From the NCBI GenBank assembly GCA_023515795.1, contig JALGPX010000001.1, positions 144,183 to 208,182 on the forward strand: a stretch of DNA of 64,000 bases, given 5' to 3'. The DNA is from Amoeboaphelidium occidentale. Taxonomy: Eukaryota; Aphelidiomycota; Aphelidea. The first letter of the stretch is position 1. Each line of letters begins with the position of its first letter. This document shows, one piece after another, positions 1 to 10,461 of this stretch. Under the pieces are notes generated by a model. The model ran no database searches. It was not told the origin of the DNA and saw only the letters and a program-made list of their open reading frames with translations. A program made the translations under genes and the position numbers.

Positions 1-2605
1 GAGCACATCAAATGGAGGATCATTAGCGAGGATGGAAAGTATTCCATGTCCGTAGATCAGATGCCCTGTGAACGTAAAGAGTTGCAATTAGTCAAGTTTT
101 AATGTTTTAGCGCACATGGCACTGTTAAAATCAGGAACTTTGGGCAGTGACTCCAAAGCAGACTTCTTTTATGGAGAAAATGACTCTGAGTATCGTTGGA
201 TTGCAAAGAACAATTGGATTTATGAAGCCATAGTTGATTTACCTGAAGATTATGTTGCGTGTAACAGGTTAAGTCTGGTTTTCAAAGGATTGGATACTCG
301 AGCAACCGTAAGGGTTAATGACGAGATCATTGCTGAGACAGACAATATGTTTCATGAGCATTGCTTTGACTTGAGGCCTGGGCTGAAAACTATGAAGCTT
401 TCGGTCAAGTTTCACAATATGATCGAGTATGCGAAGGAACAGTTTGAAGCGTTTCCGTACGTAGTTCCTGATGATTTCACGCCAGTAACTAATGGTGAAA
501 AGCATCGGAATTACGTCAGAAAGGAACAATGCTCATTTTCATGGGACTGGGGTCCTTGTTTCTTACCATGTGGGATCTGGAATGAGGCCTTTTTGGTGTC
601 TTACTAGCATTCTGTGTCGATATCAGCTGTTGCTCCTGTTGTAACAAAATCTAATGATTGTTGGCTTGTTACTTTGAATGCAGATTTGGTATCAGACCAG
701 GCGGAATCTTTTGACTTTCTTGCCAAAGTATCTTGCGCTGGGATTACGAAACAAGTCTATGGAACAGTTGGCAATGGTGTATTCAGAACTTCAATTGATA
801 TTCCTTTTGATCATGTGGAGTTATGGTGGCCTAATGGTCACGGTAAACAGCCACTGTATGATTTGACTCTTGAAATTGAGTCTCATGATGTGTGGACACG
901 CAAAATCGGTTTCAGGACTGTTCAATTGTGTCAAGCGCTCGATGAAGATGACAACGGTTCCAGTTTCTATTTCATAGTTAATGGAAGGCCAATATTCGCT
1001 AAAGGAGCTAACTTTATTCCAGCTGATACTTTTGAGAGTAGAGTTACTCCAGAAAGGCTTCACAATCTTGTCGAGAACGCTGTTGACGCAAATATGAATA
1101 TGCTCAGAATTTGGGGTGGCGGCATTTACCAACATGATGAGTTTTATGATTATTGTGATCAGTATGGTATAATGGTTTGGCAAGAGTTCATGTTTGCGTG
1201 TGCAATGTATCCAACAAGCAAACGATTCTTGGATTCTGTTGCAAAAGAGACTACTGATCAAATGAAGCGCTTGATGCACCACACTTCAATTGTTTTGTGG
1301 AGTGGTAATAACGAAAATGAAGAAGCTCTGGTAACACAATGGTACGAGCCAGTGAAGAAGAATCCATATTTGTATGCTGTTGATTACTATAAGCTTTACT
1401 TTGAAACCATTATGCCAATTGTTTTAAAGCTAGATCCTTCAAGAGAATTCATAGGTTCATCCCCAAGTAATGGCTTAATCAGCAAAGATCCTCTTACTGT
1501 CAGATTTAGAGTTGATAATCCCAGGAATTTTGGAGACACTCATTACTACAATTACAAGGATTTTGGTCTTGACGTTTCAAAGTTCCCAGTCTGCAGATTT
1601 TGTTCAGAATACGGGTTCCAAGCATTTCCTTGGCCATCTTCTTTTATTGGCCCAGTAATTCCAGAAGATAAGAAAGAGTGGATGAATCCTTCATGTGATT
1701 TTCTTATTAGAAGAAATCATCATGGAAATGGTCAGCCTGAATTAGAACATCAACTAAAGTTGTTCTTTGGTAATCAAGTTGACTTCTTGTTTAAGACTTC
1801 CGGAAACAAGGAAGTGTTCTCGAAGTATTTGTTGTTGACTCAAATTGTTCAAGCTGAGATCCTGAAAGCACAAACTGAGTTCTACCGTAGAATGATGACT
1901 TATCACTCTGGAGGTGAAATCAAGAATCTTTTTACAATGGGTGCACTCTATTGGCAATTTAATGATATCTGGCCGGCTCCAACTTGGGCAGGCATTCAGA
2001 GTGATGGAAAATGGAAGTTGTTGCACAACTATGCAAAAGAATTCTTCAGACCTTTAATGCTTTCGTTTCATGTTGAAGACGATCATGTTAAATTGTACAT
2101 TGTGAATGATGGTCCAAATGATTTTCATTCAGCATCTGATGTCAAAATTGATGTATTTGACTTTGAGGGAACATTGAGGACTTCATTTACAATCACTCAT
2201 GACAAGATCAAATCTGAAGTTAACACCAGTTCATTGATTTACGAAATGCCAAAGAAATCTTTGAAGCTAGATTCTAATCTTGTTCTTCATGCTTACTTTG
2301 CTGATGGTGATAAAGATGCTTCAAACTTTCTAGTTATGTGCCCGTTAAAGGATGCCGAAACGGGATTAAAAGATGTCAAGATCGACTTAAAAGAAAGCGC
2401 AGAGAACAAGTTTACTGTTTCATCGAAAGGTTTGGCATTGTATGTTATGCTAGATACTGAAAATCACGTTAAGGGTCGATTTCATCCCAATGGCTTCCAC
2501 ATGCTCCCTGGAAAGCCTGTTGAGGTTGAATTTAAATCTAATGAAATAATGAAAGTTGAGAATATTCGTTGCAATTCCCTTTACGGCTTGTTAACTGCAA
2601 AATAG
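1..2605 (+). CDS. Beta-mannosidase (glycoside hydrolase family 2), 5'-partial, interrupted by one in-frame stop
   Basis: Hydrolyses terminal beta-D-mannose residues from the non-reducing end of manno-oligosaccharides and N-glycan cores. Exons are <1-73 and 111-2605; the 37-base intron is placed because it joins a WRI..MPC segment to PHMALLKSG, the usual GH2 mannosidase start (P..H..LL). Downstream are YRWIAKNNWIYE, SWDWGPCFLPCGIW, WWPNGHGKQPLYDL, RIWGGGIYQHDEFYDYCD, the acid/base region WSGNNENEEA (near 1300) and the nucleophile region SEYGFQAFPW (near 1607), then GALYWQFNDIWPAPTW. A TAG at 605-607 lies in frame between two well-conserved halves, and I see no plausible intron to remove it. 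The gene starts before the window, so any signal peptide is out of view. Family assignment is firm; whether a full protein is made is not. Confidence 0.9.
605..607 (+). other. In-frame TAG stop within the beta-mannosidase reading frame
   Basis: The codon follows ..FLVSY and precedes HSVSISAVAP in the same frame. The 663 codons after it are open and carry all catalytic motifs. The only GT..AG that would remove it without touching conserved sequence is 12 bases long, far below the 31-base minimum seen elsewhere here. It is a nonsense mutation, an inactive allele or a base-call error. Confidence 0.8.
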
Positions 2606-2715
2606 AGATGCAACAATTTTTGTGATTCAAACAACACAAGTTCAGCACTTCAAAATGGTACCCTTCTCCGTTCAGCCTTAAGTGCCATGCTAATTCTTTT
2701 ACTTTAAAGAGTATA

Positions 2716-3404
2716 ATGGACTATAACGGAGGCTCTGTTGTCGCAATGGTCGGCAAGGACTGTGTCGCAATTGCGTCTGACCGAAGATTTGGTGTGCAAG
2801 CAATGACACTTAACATGGAGTTCCAGAAAATATTCGAAATGAACGAAAGACTGTTTATTGGCCTGGTTGGACTTGGAACGGATGTCCAGACCCTATCCGA
2901 ACTATTCCGCTTCAGAGTTAACATGTACAAGCTAAGCGAAGAGCGTGATATCAAGCCAAAGACTTTTGCGCACATGGTCTCATCTGCATTGTATGAGAAG
3001 AGGTAACTTTGTAAAGGAAGGAAGTTTAAATGTTTCAAGATTTGGTCCGTACTACTCTGAGCCGGTTATTGCTGGTCTGGATGAGAAGGCAGATGGAAAG
3101 TTTGAGCCATTCATCTGTTCCATGGACTTAATTGGGTGTATCAACTTTGCAAAGGATTTCGTAGTTAGCGGAACAGCTGCGCCTAATTTGTATGGCATGT
3201 GTGAGTCTTTATGGGAACCGAATCTAGTAAGTTGCTCCACTTTAGCCCTTTAATTGTTAGGAACCAGAAGATTTGTTTGAGACTATTTCTCAGGCTTTGA
3301 TGAACGCAGTCGACAGAGACGCTCTTTCTGGTTGGGGCGCTGTGGTTCACGTCATTACGAAGGATGGTGTTACAACAAGAACATTAAAGGCTCGCATGGA
3401 CTAA
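2716..3404 (+). CDS. PSMB3 (PUP3): 20S proteasome subunit beta type-3
   Basis: Non-catalytic beta subunit of the 20S proteasome core. Exons 2716-3002, 3040-3226 and 3261-3404 (introns of 37 and 34 bases) join to 205 residues, exactly the usual family length. The protein opens [11 protein letters not shown] and contains [41 protein letters not shown] (across the first junction), [24 protein letters not shown] (across the second junction) and ends [10 protein letters not shown]. Orthologues often carry MSI or MS before MDYNGG, so a tiny upstream exon is possible; the ATG at 2716 is the first in frame. Assignment rests on continuous similarity along the whole chain. Confidence 0.96.
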
Positions 3405-3653
3405 ACAATAAATCCTGTCTAAGCTCAAGCTCTGAAGTAGTAGGCACAAAAAATGTTAATAAAAATTCTGCGAGTTACTTGTAATTGGAAGGTAAGTATA
3501 TGATACTGTTAAGTGTGATAAAAGAGCTAACTGTTAGCTATGATCAAGGGCAGCTATCCCATGGAAAAGATCAAACGAGTTACACTCTGAAGTCCCTCCG
3601 GAAGACAGCTAAACGACGCTGTAACTCTTAGAATACTTCTTTCCAACAATAAG
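3405..3653. other. Intergenic spacer upstream of MRT4 with inverted repeats
   Basis: About 250 bases with no convincing reading frame. It holds a short perfect inverted repeat (AGCTAA, 3-base loop, TTAGCT) near 3524-3538, and GAGTTAC at 3577-3583 pairing with GTAACTC at 3621-3627. It could be promoter DNA or hide a small structured RNA; I see no clear snoRNA boxes. Confidence 0.4.
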
Positions 3654-4407
3654 ATGCCAAAATCAAAAAGATCAAAGTTGGGTAAGTTCTATCAAAGAAT
3701 ATCATGCCATTAACTCATTAGTTCACTTGACCAAGACCGAAAAGCACGGCAAGGAACACAAAGAGTCTTTGATCAACCAGCTACACGAAGCTTGTGACGC
3801 TTACAACCACATTTACACGTTCAAAGTATCAAATATGCGCAACGTGTTTTTGAAGGAAATTAGAGAAGAATGGAAAGGTAAAGGGCGAATTGTGATGGGC
3901 AAGAACAGAGTTATGCAGGCTGCATTAGGAAAAGGCGAAGAGACGGCGTATTTGCCAAATTTACACGAAATGGATGTTTCTGGCACGATCGGATTGCTCT
4001 TCACGAACGCTGAACCTGAAGAAGTCTGTGCTTATTTTGATGCTTTCGAAAGGAAAGATTACGCTCGTGGAGGTTCAAAAGCTGCATATAGTGTCGTTCT
4101 GCCAGAGGGACAAGTTATGCTGGGCGCTGATGAATTTCCACCAAGTATGGAGACTCAATTGAGAAAATTAGGCGTACCATCGATCCTCAAGGCTGGTAAA
4201 GTTATTCTTAATGGGGAGTACACCATTTGTAAAGAAGGCGAAACATTGAACCACGAGCAAGCAAAGTTATTGAAGATGTTTTATCACGAAATGGCTGTGT
4301 TCAAAGTCACTGTTCTTCAGCATTACACTGCCGGTTCTGTAGAAACGATAAACGAGCAGACAGCTGAAGATCAAGCTGTAGAAAGCGAAATGATCATAGA
4401 GCAATAA
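3654..4407 (+). CDS. MRT4: Ribosome assembly factor Mrt4 (P0-like)
   Basis: Nucleolar paralogue of ribosomal stalk protein P0 that holds the P0 site on pre-60S particles before P0 loads. Exon 1 (3654-3681) encodes MPKSKRSKL and joins across a 40-base intron to exon 2 (3722-4407), giving VHLTKTEKHGKE, the family's N-terminus. The 237-residue product has FLKEIREEWKGKGRIVMGKNRVMQAALG-type rRNA-binding sequence, GTIGLLFTNAEPEEV, the insert region DYARGGSKA, and ILKAGKVILNGEYTICKEGE before an acidic tail. It lacks the P0 C-terminal acidic peptide. Length and motif order match Mrt4 rather than P0. Confidence 0.93.
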
Positions 4408-4463
4408 ACTGAGGTTTTATTCGTTTTCGGTCTTTCTTGTGTGGTTTAGGAGTCTATATAGTG

Positions 4464-6456
4464 CTACAATTCTTCTGCCAAAGCATCCAAGAAGGCAACT
4501 ACAAAGTTCTTTCCGACTTCATTGTTTAGTACGCCTTCTTTTACAGCTTCACTAAGGCTTGCTACAAGTCTCTTCCGTTTCAAAGACCCGACATTCAAAC
4601 CATCAAAGCTCAAGTTTGACATGTTTGTTGGAGCTGTGGCGGAGCTTTTTGCAGGAGCACTGGCATTTAAGTTGTTCCGCATATTTGTGTCATATAAATC
4701 TCCTAGATTAACATCGCGGGACGTAGAGTATCCAATCTTTGAACTGTATTTGATTCCATTTGACATTTGACTCTGTTCAAACTTTGAAATGTTAAACAGT
4801 GTTCCTCGTGGTTTATAGAGTCCATCGTCACCTTCGTCCTCCTGACTTGAATAGTTTCTTCTCCTAGTTGCCTGTGCTGATGTTGACTGCATGGTATTCA
4901 ATGCTGGTTCTCGTCTTCTACTCCTCAGAACAACGCCGTCTTCACTAGAAACACTGCTCAATCTCGGTCTCGGAGACATTGCTTGCTTTCTAGATGCACC
5001 ATCTGTAAAAGAAATTGTGTTGAATCTTTTCTTTGGTGGTCTGCCCCGTTTTCTAACGACAGGTTCAGCATTCAGATTCTCGTCTTCAGGGGATGAACTT
5101 GAAGATGATGACGATGACAGCTCTGAAAGAGGAGAAGAATCTTCTAAAGGATTGTGTGTGATGGCTGATGAATTAAGAGCTGGAGGGTTCTGATTGTTCT
5201 GCGCGAATGTGCCTTTTGTTCCGTTATTTCCCTCAGTAGAACGGCTTTTGCGAGGCCGGCCTCTTTTTCTCTTAGTTACCGCTGTTCCTGTTACAGCTTG
5301 ATCACGGTTAAATACATCATATCCTTCTTGTGCTCCATTTGATCCAACTGTATTTACAGAAGCTCTATCTTTTGCCTCTTTTGGAATCTTCACCCTGATC
5401 ATAGTGTCACTTTCATTTCCCATTCCTTCACCACCACTTCCAAGATCAGAAACACCGCTGTAAGACATTGTCGCAGGCAAGAAAGGAAGAAGGCGGACAT
5501 CTTTTCCATGCAAGACCTGCTTTAACTCATCATAGTATGGACACACAGCTCTCGCCCTTTCCATAGCCAATTCATCATCAGAATTTGTAGCTGAAAGAAT
5601 CTGCTCTGCTTTTATATACTGCTGAACTAATGACGTGAGCTTATATCTTATTTGCATAACTTTGAATTGAGTTGGGACAGCTTGTGCGTTCGCAGAGATA
5701 TTCAGCTTGTCAGTTCCAGAGGGATAGTTCGAATACCCAGTAGAGCTATTGCTGTTGGCTTCATTATTCGATACGAACCCGTTGGCGTCAGTTGAGGTAT
5801 TTTTGCCATCATCCTTCTCAGTGTAATTCGATTCATCAGAGTATGATTGAGCTTGTGTATTAGCTTTCCTATAGCTCACAAGATATGAATTAAATTCCTC
5901 ATAAATGTCACTCTTTTTAACATTGCCACCTTCACCAATGAGATCTTCATACTTCAGTTCCAAATATTTTATCAGGGCCAGAATATCATCGTTGGACCAT
6001 TGCTTTAGCTTTCCTTGCGATTTACTGGGAGATTGTGTAGCTGGAGTAGAAACTGAAGTTGAGGGATTTCTAGCCGGAGTATTCCTACTTCTTGAAGCGC
6101 TTAAAGTGCTGTTATTTCTTGTATTGCCTTCTCTGATATCATCTGATTTATTCTGTGCTATTGATGAATCTTTGCTGGGGGTAATCAGAACTTCTTTGAC
6201 CATCTGCTGCTTCAGCAAAGAGTCTCTTGAGTCATGATCTTTGATGTGCTCTCCTGTAAATACATCTTCCTGATGNNNNNNNNNNNNNNNNNNNNNTTGA
6301 TGAATCTTTGCTGGGGGTAATCAGAACTTCTTTGGCCATCTGCTGCTTCAGCAAAGAGTCTCTTGAGTCATGATCTTTGATGTGCTCTCCTGTAAATACA
6401 TCTTCCTGATGCTGCTCTTCAGGAAGCTCTGGTTTAAATTGTTCATCAGCCGACAT
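4464..6456 (-). CDS. Myb/SANT-like DNA-binding protein with two AT-hooks (disrupted by an assembly gap near its 5' end)
   Basis: Probable nuclear chromatin or transcription factor. The start MSADEQFKPELPEEQ at 6456 runs into a run of Ns at 6276-6296; the frame resumes at 6218 in a second copy of the same segment. After a Ser/Thr-rich stretch comes LKQWSNDDILALIKYLELK, the opening helix of a trihelix-like Myb domain, with its continuation QIRYKLTSLVQQYIKAEQ and VCPYYDELKQVL. Two AT-hooks follow, KRKRGRPRKSR and RKRGRPPKKR, separated by a Ser-rich acidic tract, then a C-terminal helix SLSEAVKEGVLNN. No specific orthologue recognised. The N-terminal 40 to 80 residues are uncertain because of the gap. 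Confidence 0.65.
6161..6411. repeat. 115-bp direct repeat flanking a 21-base run of N (6276-6296)
   Basis: Bases 6161-6275 and 6297-6411 are the same 115 bases apart from one substitution (A at 6199, G at 6335, changing V/A in the minus-strand protein). The Ns sit exactly between the copies. This is the signature of two contig ends, probably two alleles, that overlap but were scaffolded instead of merged. The duplication is most likely an artefact. Confidence 0.9.
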
Positions 6457-6507
6457 TGTTGCACAAAGCTGAGAAAAATTGTTTGGGAGTAGGCTAGAAG
6501 ATTTACT

Positions 6508-9456
6508 CTATTTTTCCCAAAAGCTTCCATTGCATACACACTTAAAGGGCTGTGAAGTGTCCAGGTTCATTGCATACTCACTCAGGCTCGCTTTGCTATG
6601 ACTCGCTTTTTGTCCGCAAGAATTGCATTTAAGTCCTTTAGATAAAGGCAAGTTCGTAAATACATCATTCTTAGTTCCTCTGAATAATCGCTCATCATTA
6701 AATAGCATGAATGCATTTATGCTGGGCGGCGAGAAAACTCCATTCACAGCAAAGTATGACAAAATTGTGCTGTTCACTTTTAAAATGTATTCAGCAGGCA
6801 ATTCTGAAGTTCTAATATCTTCTGAGTTGTTGGTAGAACTATTTAAGGGAATCCTGTCAATGTCTTGTAACAAATCAAGCGCTGAATCGATTCTTATTCG
6901 AGACCGTGCCAGAGAAATTTCCATATACTTGGCCATTACTTTATGCTGTGAGCTTAAATGAATTTTCAAGAACTTTATCAGGAGTAATAATTTTTCCAGT
7001 AGTGATCTAACAAATGGGTTTAAAAGAGGATTCTTCCAGTTCCAAACATCAGAATCTTGCACAGGTTTTCGTGCTCCATTGTTCGGTATTATACCAAAAC
7101 TGTTTCCTTCATTTAAAGTCAAATACATCGACTTTAGCAGGAACGCCAATGCATCAAGGACAAATATGGAAAGACTTGTCAAAATGTACAGACGATCTTC
7201 CTTGAATTGGAATGAATGAATCGAATCATCGCTTAAATCCAAAGATTTGAAACTTCCAGTAATATTATCAAACAGAGTCTCTAGGGGCTCTAATCCTTCA
7301 ATTGAATCCAAAAAGACAGTCTTTGCATTATAAAGTTTAAGTACAATAAAGTATCCAGAAGATGACATTATGGAATCTCTAGTTTTTGGCGATTGTAGTA
7401 ACAAGGAACACCTGTACTGCACAGAAAGTATACGCAAGCATAACACAGACAGATCCTCATTAAGCCCCGCCCGTCGTGGATCTGAATAGGTATACAATAA
7501 TTGGGCATCCTGTTTCGGTAAAAGATAGGAATAGATTTTTCCAAACAATTCATCAAGAATGAGGTTTGCCATTTTCGATGCATTAAACTGATCACTAATA
7601 GTATATGAGGTGTCATTCTCTGCCATAATTATCCTAAGAGAATGCTCTATATCTTGCAGATCTTTTGAATTGATAATAGCCAAAGAAAACATCGCAGCAA
7701 GTCTCTCAATGATTACATCTTTCGGCAGTAATATATTTGGTAAAGGATAAAAGACTGTTTTCCTTCCGAATTTATGCTCTAGAGTTTCATTAGCTTCTGT
7801 GAATTCAATATCAGACTCGTTATCAGAAATTTGCATCTCCTCTGCGCTGCCTTCCACTGTTTCAGGAAGAGGCATTAATTCACCGATTAGACCTATTTTA
7901 CTCATCGATAAGCAGCTTGAAACTAAACATACAGAATTCGGTCCATTGCGCAAAGGTAAAGACCGAAGTAATCGAAGGTCTGCGCAATCTCTTAGCTCCA
8001 AATTGCCATTCAGAAAACTCAGACACATAATATAACTTTCTAAAGTCTCAGAGGAAAGTAGCGGAGAAAGAATGTGAACATCAATGGGTATGGATTCAAA
8101 TAAAGATTGACTTATCAAGCAGAAGTTTGGCCTTTTGTTTCCTGACACCATTCCCCAGATTGCACCATGTACTCTGTTTGATCCCAAAGTATCACAGCTA
8201 CGATGAACGCTCAGCAGCTTTAATCCCCCTTCATGCTGTGGCACCTGTAAAAAGTCTAGCCGTGAAACTTTGATCGTTTCTGTAGGAGCCGTGCTTAAAG
8301 TCAAGGAGCGATAAGTCTCAATAGATAAGTTCCGCTTGATAACATCAACAGAAATATGCATTATCTGAATTTCATTGCAAATATTGTCATGCTTTCCGTC
8401 TGTCCGTTTCAATATGTATGCAGCATTTACTCCACCAGTAGAAGAGGGCCGTAAAACGCTTGAGTCTATAATGTGTGTTTCCGGTAGATTTAGTGATTTC
8501 GACAGGCATGAAAAAGAAAGAGTTCCATCACTTTTTGGACCATGCAAGTATAAATTGATATTACCATTATCGTTAAGTGCGATGAATGACAATGAGCCAA
8601 ACATGGAAGTTCCTGTCTGTCCTTTCCCTAATCGAGGCTTCTTTCCCGTATCTCCAGACGAATGACCATCTGAGTGATATTCCCTGTGCCTGAGTAACCA
8701 CGTGAAACTTGAAACTCGTTGGCCAGTCTCGATAGTGTAAATGTGCGACACCTCTCCAAGAATGTTAGATAAGCGCCATAAAGAAACATCCCCAGAATCG
8801 TCAACCAACGCAAAATGTGTTCCATCGTCGTGCCATGCCATATCTTTCAGAATTTGACTCTTCTTGTGATGACTTTGATAGTTCAAATGCTCTTCGTCGT
8901 TGAGACTAACTCTTTTAAGCGTGGGCTTCAAATTAACCTCCTCGCAAGCAGCCTTCAAACACCACAGGGACACCAGTGACCGCCCATTAGAATAGTCTAC
9001 GAAGAAAGCCGCATTTAGCTTCGGGCTAGCACGGCAGAAGTTCAGGTCGACATTAAGCCTTTCAGACAAATCGAATTCACGCGGGTTAACTTGAGCAGAA
9101 TCGCCATTTAGAGGCTTCAAAGCGTATAAATGCTCCGACGTATTCGACGATGAAAGGTTAATTCCCAGCCCAGAAACTGCACTCTTGTTTTTACTGCTGC
9201 TTGGACTAGAAGCGAAATCTAAGGATACTTCGTCATCAATAGAGACACCATTCATCTTGCCCTCGCTATTGCTATTCTTTGTGAATATTCCGCCAGTGCC
9301 GTCATTGCTTTCTTCCCCAAATAGAAATGTGTCCGTGTTGAAGAAGTCTTCAAAGTTCATTGGCGCAAAATCAGCTGCAAGAGCGAACTTGTTTGAAGTC
9401 TTGGAACTTCTCAGACGTCCCGGTCTAAAACTCTTACACGAGAGATATCTGTTCAA
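6508..9456 (-). CDS. MED16 (SIN4): Mediator complex subunit 16 candidate (WD40-type)
   Basis: A 982-residue single-exon protein, likely the tail-module Mediator subunit linking activators to RNA polymerase II. The N-terminal half has WD40-like strands such as AAFFVDYSNGRSLVSLWCL, AWHDDGTHFALVDDSGDVSLWRL and FIALNDNGNINLYL. The middle is helical (LAMIFSLAI-type repeats and LLEKLLLLIKFLKIHL). The C-terminus is a small Cys cluster, CNSCGQ near residue 944 and CVCNGSFW near 975, which matches the Med16 C-terminal signature. The frame opens at 9456, but MNFEDFFNTDTF at residue 33 is an equally plausible start because only about 20 bases separate 9456 from the stop of the next minus-strand gene. 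Not confirmed by alignment. Confidence 0.6.
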   Translation of the reverse strand: MNRYLSCKSFRPGRLRSSKTSNKFALAADFAPMNFEDFFNTDTFLFGEESNDGTGGIFTKNSNSEGKMNGVSIDDEVSLDFASSPSSSKNKSAVSGLGINLSSSNTSEHLYALKPLNGDSAQVNPREFDLSERLNVDLNFCRASPKLNAAFFVDYSNGRSLVSLWCLKAACEEVNLKPTLKRVSLNDEEHLNYQSHHKKSQILKDMAWHDDGTHFALVDDSGDVSLWRLSNILGEVSHIYTIETGQRVSSFTWLLRHREYHSDGHSSGDTGKKPRLGKGQTGTSMFGSLSFIALNDNGNINLYLHGPKSDGTLSFSCLSKSLNLPETHIIDSSVLRPSSTGGVNAAYILKRTDGKHDNICNEIQIMHISVDVIKRNLSIETYRSLTLSTAPTETIKVSRLDFLQVPQHEGGLKLLSVHRSCDTLGSNRVHGAIWGMVSGNKRPNFCLISQSLFESIPIDVHILSPLLSSETLESYIMCLSFLNGNLELRDCADLRLLRSLPLRNGPNSVCLVSSCLSMSKIGLIGELMPLPETVEGSAEEMQISDNESDIEFTEANETLEHKFGRKTVFYPLPNILLPKDVIIERLAAMFSLAIINSKDLQDIEHSLRIIMAENDTSYTISDQFNASKMANLILDELFGKIYSYLLPKQDAQLLYTYSDPRRAGLNEDLSVLCLRILSVQYRCSLLLQSPKTRDSIMSSSGYFIVLKLYNAKTVFLDSIEGLEPLETLFDNITGSFKSLDLSDDSIHSFQFKEDRLYILTSLSIFVLDALAFLLKSMYLTLNEGNSFGIIPNNGARKPVQDSDVWNWKNPLLNPFVRSLLEKLLLLIKFLKIHLSSQHKVMAKYMEISLARSRIRIDSALDLLQDIDRIPLNSSTNNSEDIRTSELPAEYILKVNSTILSYFAVNGVFSPPSINAFMLFNDERLFRGTKNDVFTNLPLSKGLKCNSCGQKASHSKASLSEYAMNLDTSQPFKCVCNGSFWEK

Positions 9457-9477
9457 GATTTTTTTTATTTGATATTC

Positions 9478-10227
9478 TTATTGAACGAGGAATGAAGAGG
9501 TATCGAATGCAAATGTTTGTCCCATGCTGCCAAAGTCCATCATGTTCATGTGCGATACTGCATTCATCACATTGCTGCTGGCATTCTGTGAAACATTTCC
9601 GAATACTTTTGCGTATTTTCTTCTTGCTTTAATATTTTCAAGTTCGCGTTTGAGTCTTACAATTAGTTCTGTCTTCTTGCCAGCGCCAGACAAACCGCAT
9701 TTCTTTAAGAGCGCTTTTAACTCGTGAACTGTGACATCCTCAAAGTTCAGAGATTCAATGTCTTGTTGTAACGAAGAGAGAGTGTATGTTTCTCGCTCTC
9801 GCTTTCTCTTCACTGGCATAATTGGTAACACCATTTGCTTCTTCTCAAGATATTGTTGCGCTTCTTGCTCCTGCTCCTGTTGAACATGCTGATCAAACAT
9901 GGTATCCATAAATTCCGGAACACATTCAAAGATATAACTTGGAGTTTCATTTAGTAAATCCGCCTGTTCATAGACTTGTGCTGTAGGTTGCTCGCCATGA
10001 AACATGTTCAAAGTGAACTGATCGACTAAATCAGTCATGCTAGGCTCTTTGTTAAGCATTGTGCAGTTATTCATATCAATGTCGAGTTCCGGAACGGTAT
10101 CAAATATAGACTCCTCATTCCATTTGGTGTCTATCGCTTCAGGCTTTTCTGGTGTCGCATGGAACGCTGACCACAAAAAGTCTTCGATAGTGACTTCGCC
10201 GTTGCTTGCAGGAAAGTAAGAGTCCAT
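9478..10227 (-). CDS. SAP-domain protein, acidic N-terminus
   Basis: A 249-residue protein of unknown specific role. Residues 1-130 are acidic and hydrophobic, activation-domain-like. KRKRER at 140-145 looks like a nuclear localisation signal. A SAP motif (DNA-binding helix-extended loop-helix) spans about 161-197, with VTVHELKALLKKCGLSGAG and KTELIVRLKREL. The tail is Asn/Met/Ser-rich. This fits a sequence- or scaffold-DNA-binding transcription regulator. It sits tail-to-head with the Med16 candidate on the same strand, with about 20 bases between them. Confidence 0.7.
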   Translation of the reverse strand: MDSYFPASNGEVTIEDFLWSAFHATPEKPEAIDTKWNEESIFDTVPELDIDMNNCTMLNKEPSMTDLVDQFTLNMFHGEQPTAQVYEQADLLNETPSYIFECVPEFMDTMFDQHVQQEQEQEAQQYLEKKQMVLPIMPVKRKRERETYTLSSLQQDIESLNFEDVTVHELKALLKKCGLSGAGKKTELIVRLKRELENIKARRKYAKVFGNVSQNASSNVMNAVSHMNMMDFGSMGQTFAFDTSSFLVQ

Positions 10228-10461
10228 ATTGTTATTGTTGAAACTAGATTATGAGAAGTTTATCCATCTTATTTATACAGACGCGGTTAAGCCATTATCT
10301 CAGATTTGATTGGTTACGATTAGCGACAAGGGCATAATTAATTTCCATCAACAGGAGAGGGACGATAAGGGCCGATTGTAACGTCAGCTGCTGATCGTGA
10401 TAATGCTAACGTATAGGATGGCTACGAAGCACTTGTAACATTTCTGATTTTTTCGCACGTC

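Noticed and set aside
821..1282. Minus-strand open frame of 153 codons within beta-mannosidase
   Set aside because: Opposite strand of conserved GH2 sequence; no independent support.
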